DNA of 64,000 nt, taken from Volvox africanus (Eukaryota; Chlorophyta; Chlorophyceae; Chlamydomonadales; Volvocaceae). The translations under genes and the position numbers were made by a program. Positions 48,341-56,774 of the stretch are shown in pieces. The notes under the pieces are model-generated. The model searched no databases and was not told the DNA's origin. It saw only the letters and a list, made by a program, of their open reading frames with translations. The stretch covers positions 3,313,501 to 3,377,500 of the forward strand of contig BSDZ01000015.1 of assembly GCA_030268105.1 (NCBI GenBank). The letters are read 5' to 3'. How positions within the stretch are numbered: position 1 is the stretch's first letter; every line of letters starts with the position of its first letter.

Positions 48341-49164
48341 TGTTGTACCTCTCGTTCGCGTTTGCTCATAAGTATCTGCACGTCTGGAGACTATCGATAC
48401 CGATGCGCGAGCACTTGCAAGTACAGCAAGGCAAGCAAGAGCAAACAGAGACAGCGGAAGACTTCAAGACGAAGAGAGATATAACTTACAGTCTTACGGA
48501 TCAGAACGATGCAATGGACGAAATCGCCGTCAGCGCCGGAAGCAAGCAATCATCACGCGGCGGTGATTAGCGAAGTTCAGGCTTAGCTCGGGCTAAGTAG
48601 AATAGTGTATAGAAATAGTAATATAGAACACACGAGTGTTCTCCGGTATCGAATGTCTTGTCTAGCTTAGCCGTCCTCGCATCTGTTATACTCGCAGCAT
48701 CGCAATGCCGTACGATTCACATCAGGAGGCCGATCCTAGATGTGACAACCCTACTGCGTCTAGGCGATGTCTACGCATAACAACGTATAAGCCTTTCCGG
48801 CATTCGCATGATGCAAGGGTCCGGATAACGATATCCGGTTGCAGGGTATGTATCGCGACGAGTGCGGCGCTCTCAACGTGTGCTTTAATGAAGTAATATT
48901 ATATCAGATAATATTACTTATAGTTTCCTAGCACGAGCACAATGCGCACTTCAATGATTCGAGTTTTCATGCATGCTAGGCAGATTTGCCATGGTGCAAT
49001 GTCGCGATAGGTAATGACAACATGCCAGATGCATATATAAATGTACACGAATACATTTATATCATGCAGATTCATTCATATGCAATGTGTTCATCACAAT
49101 AGCACTTCGCCTTGTAGGATCACATCGACCTACGCATCGGCGGGAAACTAACCGTAGCACAACA
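48341..49164 (-). repeat. Gypsy copy 3, 5' LTR
   Basis: It is 824 bp. The primer site TGGTATCGAGACAGGTTC is on the minus strand just left of it. Confidence 0.94.
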
Positions 49165-49909
49165 GAAATCACTACTGTACCACATGACTCGCGCGCACAG
49201 ATTTGACCTAAGCAATCGGACCGCGTACAAGGCTGGACCACTAACGAAGGCACAACACTCCCACGCAGCCGCAGGACACGGTCACAGAAGCAAACGCAGG
49301 ATGGTACAGGTGACAGCAAACAGCAGGCGCGCGCGAACGGCAATAGAAGAGGTGATCAGCCTCTCAGGCAATCCGCAACTCAGCGCAATAAACGCAAACT
49401 CAGGCAATGTAATCCTGATAAAGCTCAGGAAATTCCAGAAAACGAGAACACAGATAGTACTGTCGAGAAATGCCCATAGACAGGCTTAGTTTAGTCAGAC
49501 AGACAGATATGCAAAATGAGCCAGATGCATGAGATAGAAAAACAGCAACATGCTACCAAACAAGGTGCGAAATGCTGCTTAACCACTCTACAGAATCAGG
49601 CCAACGGGGTTCGGGTCCTCCTTCTGATCACGGCGCTTCCTGAAACAGCGGGTGTCATCATGACCCGTCTTGCCGCAATAGCTGCAGGGCTTGTCACGCC
49701 AGCACTTGTCCGCGGTGTGACCCATTTTCCCGCAGTTGCCTTGAAAATGACCTTGGGCATCAGAATAGAAGAGACACCCATAGTCGCTGTCGCAACGACA
49801 TTCACAGCAGCATCTCCCATAGTAGTTCCTTTGGAATCTCAACGACAAAGAATCAAAAGTCGAAGATTAAAACAAGAGCTATCACCGGTGTGAGCCGGGG
49901 CTCATAACC
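49165..49909 (-). mobile_element. Non-autonomous copia internal region, copy 2 (right part)
   Basis: It continues the internal region broken at 41693 and is nearly identical to 40076-40820, including the zinc-knuckle remnant at 49588-49848. Confidence 0.88.
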
Positions 49910-50345
49910 TGTTGTGAAAACTGTCGTCGCGATAGCTGAGTAAAGGTCCAGTTCAGCACAAGCTGGACAAGCGAGCTGCCACTATGCCTCAAGCCACTAG
50001 GACATACCAAAGTCTGGGCGAGCAATAGTTGTTACAAACAGCTAATGAGGTATGAGAACCTCGCCAAATATATAGCTGAAGTGTTAAGTGTCGTACGCTC
50101 CATCTAGATCGTCGAACGCACTGATTAGGAAAGAGATTGCTGGCTCAGCGTCAGAAGACCAAACGCCAGTCTTACTCCATGACAGAAACATCCTAAACAG
50201 GCAAGACCTAGATATCACCGAGAATACCAATCGTTAGGAAGATAGAATAAGTCTGACCGAATATAACACCACCACCACCGACCTTCACAGGGGCAGCGAC
50301 GAACTGACCGAACAATCATGCCAGTTAATGGCAGAAATTTCAACA
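49910..50345 (-). repeat. Non-autonomous copia LTR (outer 5' LTR)
   Basis: It is 436 bp and lacks a short ACTTCATGACAGAAAC duplication found in the other two LTRs. The primer site GGTTATGAGCCCCGG lies on the minus strand at its left. Confidence 0.9.
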
Positions 50346-51021
50346 ATAAGAAACGTTTATTAAGAAACGTTATCAAGAAACGTTATTCATTTAAGAAATG
50401 TTAGGACGCGCTTGCTTATTTTTTAAATGCCGATCTTGTTTAGGACGAAAGAACCGTAAAACATGAAGCAAATGAGCCATGCGGCAGATGTTGTTGGTCT
50501 GTCGAATAGATAATGCAAAGATGGAAAAAGTGCAGCCCGTAATGAGCGGCACGGCGAAGCCAAGACACAACAAACGTAGGTACGTGTGTGTGATCGATCG
50601 ACGCGATGTCACCATTACTGCTATGTCGATAAATTTCTACGAATGAAGCTATATGTAGCTCAGTATGCATCACTTTGAACGATAATCGTTACATTTCAAG
50701 TAAGGACAAATTAAACTATTTGCGGAGGAAATTTACGAGCAGTCGCCACAATAATGTTGAAAACAGTGGCGGGAAGTATTGTACATTTCGCGATTTGTAC
50801 ATTTCGTACTGATCGGCCTCTGCTTCTTTGTCCTTGTCTGGTCTCCAGCCAGTGAACGAGTTGCTTCTTCTCTATCTATCTTGTTATGATTGGTTCGTTT
50901 AAATGCATGGGTGAAGTTCAACTAACCACCTTCCTCGCTCTTAGTGAGTTGCGTGGTAGAACCTATTGCTGCATGTATCATGCGATTTAATATATCCTCG
51001 TGGATTACTAGTGCATACCAG
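50346..51021. other. Non-coding spacer
   Basis: It starts with about four units of AAGAAACGTT (50350-50400). The rest has no recognisable gene. Confidence 0.4.
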
Positions 51022-51114
51022 GTGTCATAGTTTGGGTGACTTGCCCCAAACGGAAGTACTAGCACGGGGGGCCCTGACTACAGCGACTACGAATAACAGC
51101 GCAGGGCGGAACAC
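51022..51114 (+). repeat. Fold-back microelement copy (diverged)
   Basis: It runs from GTGTCATAGTTTGGGTGAC to CAGCGCAGGGCGGAACAC and is followed by ACGGCTTTGCC. It is the only copy seen outside the first 17.2 kb. Confidence 0.75.
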
Positions 51115-51277
51115 ACGGCTTTGCCTAACTTGGCGTGCGTTCCTCCCCTCGCTCGCACGAGCCAGTAAGTGAGGGCACACAAACCTCACGAGCCTCATCA
51201 AGCCTGGCTTCTGAACGCAAGGACCAGAGCCTCAACGTCTGTATTTTTTCTGGTCGACTATAGCGTGCAGCATCGGC

Positions 51278-51627
51278 TGTTGGAATGTGAGCAACACTCA
51301 TATACGAAAGAATGTCAGAGAGACTATGTCAGAATGTCAGAATGTCAGTAACACGGCCCAGGGAGGGGCCGGGCGCTTTGCTGACTTCAACAGGTTATGA
51401 GCCCGGAGCGCACGTGCGCGGCTGGCCAAGAGGTCGCCGGTTCGAATCCCACTGGATGTTGACCAGGGCAGGGAGGCAGGGACGAGGTAACTAACGGGAA
51501 ACCGTGAAGCTCGACGGAGTGTTGATCACGGGGGGGTGTTGGAATGTGAGCATCACTCCATATACGAAAGAATGTCAGAGCAAGTAATACGGCCCACGAG
51601 GGGCCGGGCGCTTTGCTGACTTCAACA
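51278..51627 (+). mobile_element. TRIM (miniature LTR retroelement), 350 bp
   Basis: The left LTR (51278-51392, 115 bp) and right LTR (51537-51627, 91 bp) both start TGTTGGAATGTGAGCA and end GCTTTGCTGACTTCAACA. The left one is longer because of extra TCAGAATG repeats. The flanking duplication is TCGGC (51273-51277 and 51628-51632). A copia-type half-tRNA primer site GGTTATGAGCCCGG follows the left LTR and a CACGGGGGG purine tract precedes the right one. There is no coding capacity, so it would be mobilised in trans. Confidence 0.93.
51423..51449 (+). promoter_or_regulatory. tRNA-like Pol III A-box/B-box pair inside the TRIM
   Basis: TGGCCAAGAGG (51423-51433) fits an A box and GGTTCGAATCC (51439-51449) is a perfect B box. 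They are only 5 bp apart, too close for an ordinary tRNA gene, so this looks like a tRNA relic missing its anticodon arm. Confidence 0.5.
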
Positions 51628-51888
51628 TCGGCTAATGGTCGATTGGGGGGCATAGTCGATCTATAGTCGACCTCAACTATAGTCGTATACTATAGTCGAC
51701 ATGGTCTATAGTCGTCCGACTAAACTGCCGACTATAGCCGTCTGTATTTTTTCTGGTCGACTATAGCGCGCAGCATCGGCTAATAGTCGATTTGGGGGCA
51801 TAGTCGGAACTATAGTCGACCTCAACTATAGTCATGTACTATAGCCGACATGGTCTATAGTCGTCCGACTATAATGCCGACTATATCT

Positions 51889-52407
51889 TGTACAGGCAAC
51901 AGCTAACAAGTTTGAGATTCTCAAAGCGTTTTTTCATGCCACACTGCTTAGGTGTAGTGCCTATAATGGATAATATCCATCCTCTCAGCCCCTAACAGCG
52001 CCGACATTCACCTAGCACTAAAGTCGCACGCTTGTCCTGGGATGAAATTATTGCAGCCAAAAGAAACAGGTGTTTATGAAGCAATTTACCTACACTATTC
52101 TGACGTGCAACCAATGTCTTAAACTCATCAGCTACCATTTGAAATTGTTTTGTCCAGTGTGGGACCATGGCAGACGACGCAAGCTTTACCTAGGAACATA
52201 AGAGTTTCAGCCATATCAATTCTGAATGCGTGCTGAATTAGGGAAGCAGCCAGATGAAGCCTGCTCTGTCGCCATACTGCGCGCTCGCGTTATACGGCAA
52301 GCGACCTCTCTTATGTCCTTGACGAGGAATGATCTGAATAATGATCTTGCCATTTTTTATTCGGGTTGAATAGAATAGTAGTAGGCATTGCGTCACCCTG
52401 AGCGTAG
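51889..52407. other. Non-coding spacer
   Basis: No exon or known element was seen. Confidence 0.35.
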
Positions 52408-52836
52408 ATGACATCACAGGAAAGGTGCATAACGACACCTCCAATGGACATTAGACGCGCAGCACAACCGATGTCTGCTATGTGGTCTGATGTTGAGTGC
52501 GAGGTATGCAAGGTGGAAGACGGCATTCTCTTGGACGCAGCGGTGATGGCGGCAATTATGTGCGCTTTGAAGGAAGAGCTTGTTCCTCTTCAAGACAGCC
52601 TCGCAGCCGCTAACATCGACGTCATGGAGACCTTCGTATTAGGTATGGCGCGTCCTAAAGGATTTGTCTTCATTCCGTGCGCCGTGAACGAGGTGAAGTG
52701 CCTCAAGGACTTTCTCCTTGGCGACGCGGTCCACCTGCTACCAACGGGTGAAGGTGAGCGTTGGTGCACGGTGGCTTTGGGCAGCTGGGGCCACACATCG
52801 ATTTTTGGACGCAGGGAGATCCACCTTGACGCATAA
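52408..52836 (+). CDS. Possible upstream exon or small ORF, unknown function
   Basis: From ATG at 52408 the frame encodes 142 residues including SDVECEVCKVEDGILLDAAV, FVFIPCAVNEVKCLKDFL and LGDAVHLLPTGEG. A consensus donor (AAG then GTGAGC) at 52753 suggests that it may end there as an exon of the gene continuing at 53690. No family is recognised, and no clear joining phase to the downstream exons was established. Confidence 0.35.
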   Translation: MTSQERCITTPPMDIRRAAQPMSAMWSDVECEVCKVEDGILLDAAVMAAIMCALKEELVPLQDSLAAANIDVMETFVLGMARPKGFVFIPCAVNEVKCLKDFLLGDAVHLLPTGEGERWCTVALGSWGHTSIFGRREIHLDA

Positions 52837-53689
52837 GTTTCCCCAAATGCAGAGGACGTCTCTCCCCGTGATGCAGAGGATGTCACTCCCTGTGAGGACG
52901 ACGCGTGTAAACCATCTGAAAAGACAGGTACGGGTCGGAGTGCAGATTGCCTGTGGATCCTCGCCTTCTCATGCCCTTTCCGTGCTTCCTGCAGCTCACA
53001 ACATAACCAGTGCCCGGAGCTCTCACACATCTGAAGGCGCTTTGCCAGGCGGTAAGGATTGGGGTTGTGTCGAGCAGCTTAGGGTTATGTCGAGGAGCTA
53101 AAACCTTAAAACCCTAAAAACCCTTAACAGGCGCTGGCATAGGGGATCTGAACAGGTCACCATGACAGCGTAGCTGATGCGATGCTGTGCATGCAGGGGA
53201 GGCTGCTGTTGCATCCACAACCCTGGATCCCGTGTTGCCCGTGGGTGGAAGTGTGAATGCGAGAGCAGGCCCGACGGAGCACTACAAGGGGAGGGTGGTC
53301 CCGGGCTTTCCACCGAGGCCCCGGCAGGGGTTGTCGCGTTCACGTCCCGGGTCTGAGGAGCCATTGGGTCCGTGGGGCCGTCGCTGAGCCCCGTGCATGT
53401 CCTAACCCCGCCTACACCACGCAGAGCAGTACCGTGCGGGGGTACTGGGCGGCTCGGCTCCGATTGCCTGTGTCCAAGTTTTGACCTGGCGCAACCAGCT
53501 TTGCGCGCCTGACACCATTGGAATGGCACTGGCGGCAGTGTTCAGCGGGGACACACTGCGGAGCGCTGGGCCACTGGGTGTGGCTGGAGGCATGCCAGCG
53601 ATTCTCTTCTGCCGGTAGGTTCAGCTGACTGCCAGTAGACTCGGCTGTCTCTGGCTGCTGGAATTAATCTCTGATGACTTGTCATGCAG

Positions 53690-53784
53690 GGGCCGTGGAC
53701 GGCGCCAAGTACCTGACCTCGTGTTTAAGTAAGCAGTTAAAGGACATCTGGGGCCTTTCCCAAAGCCAGCTTGAGCTCTGCCAG
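53690..53784 (+). CDS. Unknown multi-exon gene, exon a
   Basis: The acceptor is TCATGCAG and the donor CCAG then GTAACT. It encodes AVDGAKYLTSCLSKQLKDIWG and ends LSQSQLELCQ in phase 0. The next three exons join it without frame change. Upstream exons are unresolved. Candidates lie at about 53200-53390 (ASTTLDPVLPVGG) and 53480-53620, and a short CCTTAAAACCCTAAAA telomere-like run sits at 53103-53120. Confidence 0.55.
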
Positions 53785-53872
53785 GTAACTTTTTATTACA
53801 ACTTCGCCTTGATACTGCTACTGGCTGCACTGCCCAGTGCTGCTTGCATCAAACATGTTCGTCGTGATACAG

Positions 53873-54034
53873 GTTACTGTTTGGCGGATATGCTACCTGT
53901 ACTATGCTCCGTACGAGACAGTTGTATACGTGCGTGGTGGCCGTCTCGCAGGGACCCTGTTTGGGAACTGTACCGAGGCGACTGTTTGTGACGTGTCGGT
54001 TCGGAGCGACGAAGATGGCGTTTGGTACGGGCGG
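53873..54034 (+). CDS. Unknown multi-exon gene, exon b
   Basis: The exon is 162 bp, phase 0 to phase 0, with acceptor GATACAG and donor GGGCGG then GTAAGC. It encodes VTVWRICYLYYAPYETVVYV, then RGGRLAGTLFGNCTEATVCD and SVRSDEDGVWYGR. The exact multiple of three between consensus sites supports a real coding exon. The sequence has the feel of the C-terminal module found in some algal and fungal transposon-encoded proteins, but I cannot confirm a family. Confidence 0.6.
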
Positions 54035-54137
54035 GTAAGCACACACCTGTTGTCGGGATTCTACTGTCTTGCTGTGTGTAGGGGGGGAGAAAGGGGGTTC
54101 CCGGCACTGACATAAATGAATTTGGCTTGAAACACAG

Positions 54138-54262
54138 GTACAGCTTCTGCTCAGCATTACACACACACAGGAGACCCATGACTTGGTGTATGTGAGGTGG
54201 TTCGAAGCACCTGAGGAGGACTGGAACAGGGAGCTTCACCTCCGACCGTTGCAATGGCACAG
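54138..54262 (+). CDS. Unknown multi-exon gene, exon c
   Basis: The acceptor is AAACACAG and the donor CACAG then GTGTGG. It encodes VQLLLSITHTQETHDLVYV, then RWFEAPEEDWNRELHL and RPLQWH. The final AG joins the first G of the next exon as Arg. The motif YVRWFE followed about 20 residues later by LRPLQW recalls accessory domains of eukaryotic DNA transposons such as the KDZ group. That is recollection, not a tested match. Confidence 0.6.
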
Positions 54263-54351
54263 GTGTGGTGGGTGGCAAAGGGACGGTATAAAAAGAGGTC
54301 GAACTCGAGCCTAACCCAAAACCGCACCCCCACCCCCACCCCCCGCTGCAG

Positions 54352-55336
54352 GAAGCTTGGTGCACCACATGCCTCCTTTGGGTGCATCCCTTTGGAGTCC
54401 GTCATCGAGCGTGTTTGCATTGTTCGGACCCCGCGGCCAATTGTGGGGAAACGTGGGGCCTCTGATACGAAGCCGGTAGATCCTAAGGATGACGACAAAA
54501 CGTCACAGTTTGTGTTGAATAACCTCGTTGGGCCGCCCCCTGAGGAGCTGCTGCCCGTAGTGCCAGACGTAGTGCCCCAAGACATCACCACCACCTCCAC
54601 GGCTCCTGCCCCCGCCCCCAGCAGCAGCCGCCAGCAGGTATTACCCACCACTGACTCTGCTGCTGGCCTAACCAACCCCTTGTGCACAGAAACAGCAGCC
54701 TTTCCCCCAGAAGTTGTGCCGCCCCCAGTTGTCCAAACCAGCAGGACATCGGGTTTGGCCTCCTCCTCACCGCCGTGTAACCAGCAGCAGAAGAGGTCAG
54801 CTGTACGAATAACCCCAGCAGTACAGGCACGCCAAAGGACAACGTCCAACATCTCCAAACCTCCCAACAGACCTGCTGTTGCGGTCGTCATCAACTCCAA
54901 TAATAAGCCCAACCCGTTGGCGACTTCTTCGGGCCCCCATCAGCCCGATGCGAGCACCAGCACTGCTCCTTCTACCAGTGCAGTGTCCCTTTCCACATCA
55001 TCAGGGGGACATTTCTATCCTTCAGGTGTAGCCTTCAAGACTACACTCCCTATGAAGGATTGGGGTGGTGCGAACATACACCGCTATGGTATCTTGACCG
55101 CCATTGGCAGCAGCAGGAGAAAGACGCCACCAGGATGCATGCCAGTTGTCTCAGAGCTACATGGTCTTGAACAATGGTGCAGAGCTCCATATAACTTTGC
55201 AGCAGGAGGGACCATTGGCGTCAGTGAGTCGACATTCATGGGCATTAAGAACACGGTGTCAAAGTTCCTTGGATTCGCACACCAATTCCTTGGTGTTCCC
55301 CTTCCTTTCTTATCCCTTCGCCTATTTAGCAACCAG
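54352..55336 (+). CDS. Unknown multi-exon gene, exon d, with possible tyrosine-recombinase N-terminal-like end
   Basis: The 985-bp exon has acceptor CCGCTGCAG and donor AACCAG then GTATGT. It encodes KLGAPHASFGCIPLESVIE, an acidic segment, about 170 residues of Pro/Ser/Thr/Ala-rich disordered linker, then a folded-looking region (FYPSGVAFKTTLPMKDWGG ... MPVVSELHGLEQW ... TVSKFLGFAHQFLGVPLPFL). The last segment resembles the helical core-binding domain of tyrosine recombinases (xVxKFLGFxxxxxGVPxPxL), which would suggest a Crypton- or DIRS-like origin. The catalytic domain was not found downstream before 55643. Frame and splice phases are intact across exons a to d. Confidence 0.6.
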
Positions 55337-55409
55337 GTATGTGTTTTGCATCACTATACTACATGAATGATTTGTACCTACCACCTAACATTTTACATGT
55401 TTTATTCTC

Positions 55410-55643
55410 ATGAATTTGTCTACCCGTGGAAACTATATAGCTAATATGGCAGAAGCAGTGAGGGAGGAGGGCATGGGAATGCAGCTACGTCCCTGCCAGG
55501 GTCAGCTGGCCAGGGACCTGTTTCCAGGTCAGCGTGCGACTGGGTGCCGCCATCGCTGCTCTGGAAGTAAAGGCGTGGGGCTGGGAGCCCCTGCGACTGT
55601 CAAAAGCACCTCAAACACAGATAAGGGTAATCCCGTCAAATAA
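55410..55643 (+). CDS. Possible terminal exon of the unknown gene
   Basis: The frame NLSTRGNYIANMAEAVREEG ... to TAA at 55641-55643 lies just downstream of exon d. A convincing in-phase acceptor was not identified, so its membership is weak. Everything after it to 55902 appears non-coding. Confidence 0.3.
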   Translation: MNLSTRGNYIANMAEAVREEGMGMQLRPCQGQLARDLFPGQRATGCRHRCSGSKGVGLGAPATVKSTSNTDKGNPVK

Positions 55644-55902
55644 AGTATTCTGACTGTGAAGATGGTAATATTGGTTATTTTTCCTGAATTTTAGCACTGG
55701 CATTAATTAGCTTCTTAAAAATTCTATATAAATATTTCAAAGCGTTTTCTTTGATTATATTGATTTTTAGCCACGACCAGCAGAGGTGAAGGGAGACGAT
55801 TGGTGAAGTAGGATGGCATTTTTCAACAAGGCCAAGTTGGGATGTCAGCGATTTGTGAGAATGATGTGGAGGAGGAGGAGGAGGCCAGGACAAAGAGAGG
55901 AC

Positions 55903-56715
55903 TGTTGTATCCTTCCTTCTTCAATCATGCACTGAATCTGCACGTCTGGATGTTAGCTAGTGCGCACCAAGCTTACGAACAGCAAGGCAATTCAATGCGA
56001 GCAAAGTGACAGCGGAAGACTCAAAAATAAGGAAAGATTCAACTTACAATAGTCTTCGTTTACAAATCGGTAGATGGCCGTCAGACCCCGCGGGCAATGT
56101 TCATCACTCGGCTGCAGATGATATGCTAGGATAGCTCAGGCCGAATATATATGAGTATATCGTATGTGTGCGAATTAGATAGAGTTAAGTACACAAGTAC
56201 TTAGTCCAAAGTAGCGCGAGCCGACTTCGGTCTCTAGGCGGCCGTCCTTGCACCTATCACGTCGTGATACCAATGTGCAGTACAGATCTCACTGGATTCT
56301 GATCTCAAGTGTGAGTACCTTCGTAGTACTGTTCTAAATATTGTGTCATCCATGATATTATTGAATGCAACGCATGCAATATGCAAAGGTCCAAATATCG
56401 ATATTCGGTTGCCAACCCAACCATCACGATCGTTGCCTTCTTGCATACGCGTATGGTTTATGACGTAAATGGGGTAATAATATTTAAAGTATTATTACGT
56501 GATATAAAATGCTAATGGATAGATCGTGCATTAATTATCAGCCTCGAGTCAAACATGTTGACCGACAGCGCGATATCATAGGTGGTAATGCGACATGCCT
56601 GATTAGCTAGATATACTCGAATATATCATGCTAATATGATCATATCATGCTTCATGATGCTCAAATGGGTTGCAGTCCACTCTGGTATGAACGGTGATCG
56701 AACCCACGTACAACA
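55903..56715 (-). repeat. Gypsy family B 3' LTR
   Basis: It shares the overall hairpin layout of family A with changed stems (AAGTAC/GTACTT near 56190; GTAATAATA/TATTATTAC near 56475). It differs strongly from 60666-61479, so the two are not a recent pair. Confidence 0.88.
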
Positions 56716-56774
56716 ACTATCCCCCCTCCCGTATGCAGCGTCCTCACTGCATCGGACAGCATCGACTGCAAAGA

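Larger units (their letters stand above)
41694..49164 (-). mobile_element. Ty3/gypsy chromovirus family A, copy 3 (full length)
   Basis: 824-bp LTRs (41694-42517 and 48341-49164) differ at about six positions by eye. The target duplication is GAAAT (41689-41693 and 49165-49169). It is inserted in the right-hand internal region of the non-autonomous copia array; the uninterrupted sequence is seen at 40070-40085. Length is 7471 bp, the same as copy 1, and all frames are intact. Confidence 0.97.
39214..50345 (-). mobile_element. Tandem array of a non-autonomous copia-type LTR element, interrupted by gypsy copy 3
   Basis: There are three LTRs of about 440 bp (39214-39657, 40821-41270, 49910-50345), all ending CAGTTTTCACAACA on the minus strand. 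They enclose two internal regions that are each 1163 bp once gypsy copy 3 and its duplication are discounted. LTR-adjacent signals match the autonomous copia: CCCGCGTGGGAG before the 3' LTR and GGTTATGAGCCCCGG after the 5' LTR. Outer flanks TTAAG (left) and ATAAG (right) look like a target duplication with one change. Only a Gag zinc-knuckle remnant is coded, with no RT or integrase, so mobilisation would need a copia element in trans. Confidence 0.9.
51238..51888 (+). repeat. Tandem pair of ~147-bp CTATAGTCG units, first one split by a TRIM
   Basis: Unit 1 (51238-51740, 148 bp without the insertion) and unit 2 (51741-51888) both start TCTGTATTTTTTCTGGTCG and share GCAGCATCGGCTAAT, GTCGACCTCAACTATAGTC and ACATGGTCTATAGTCGTCC. 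They end near GCCGACTATA. An inverted single copy lies at 2735-2870. Confidence 0.88.

Noticed and set aside
51393..51460. A functional tRNA gene at the GGTTCGAATCC B box
   Set aside because: A- and B-like boxes are only 5 bp apart, no anticodon arm or acceptor stem pairing is present, and the segment lies inside a TRIM.
55675..55902. A frame on the minus strand just before the family B LTR
   Set aside because: It is low-complexity Pro/His sequence from a GAGGAGGAGG run, with no supporting signals.
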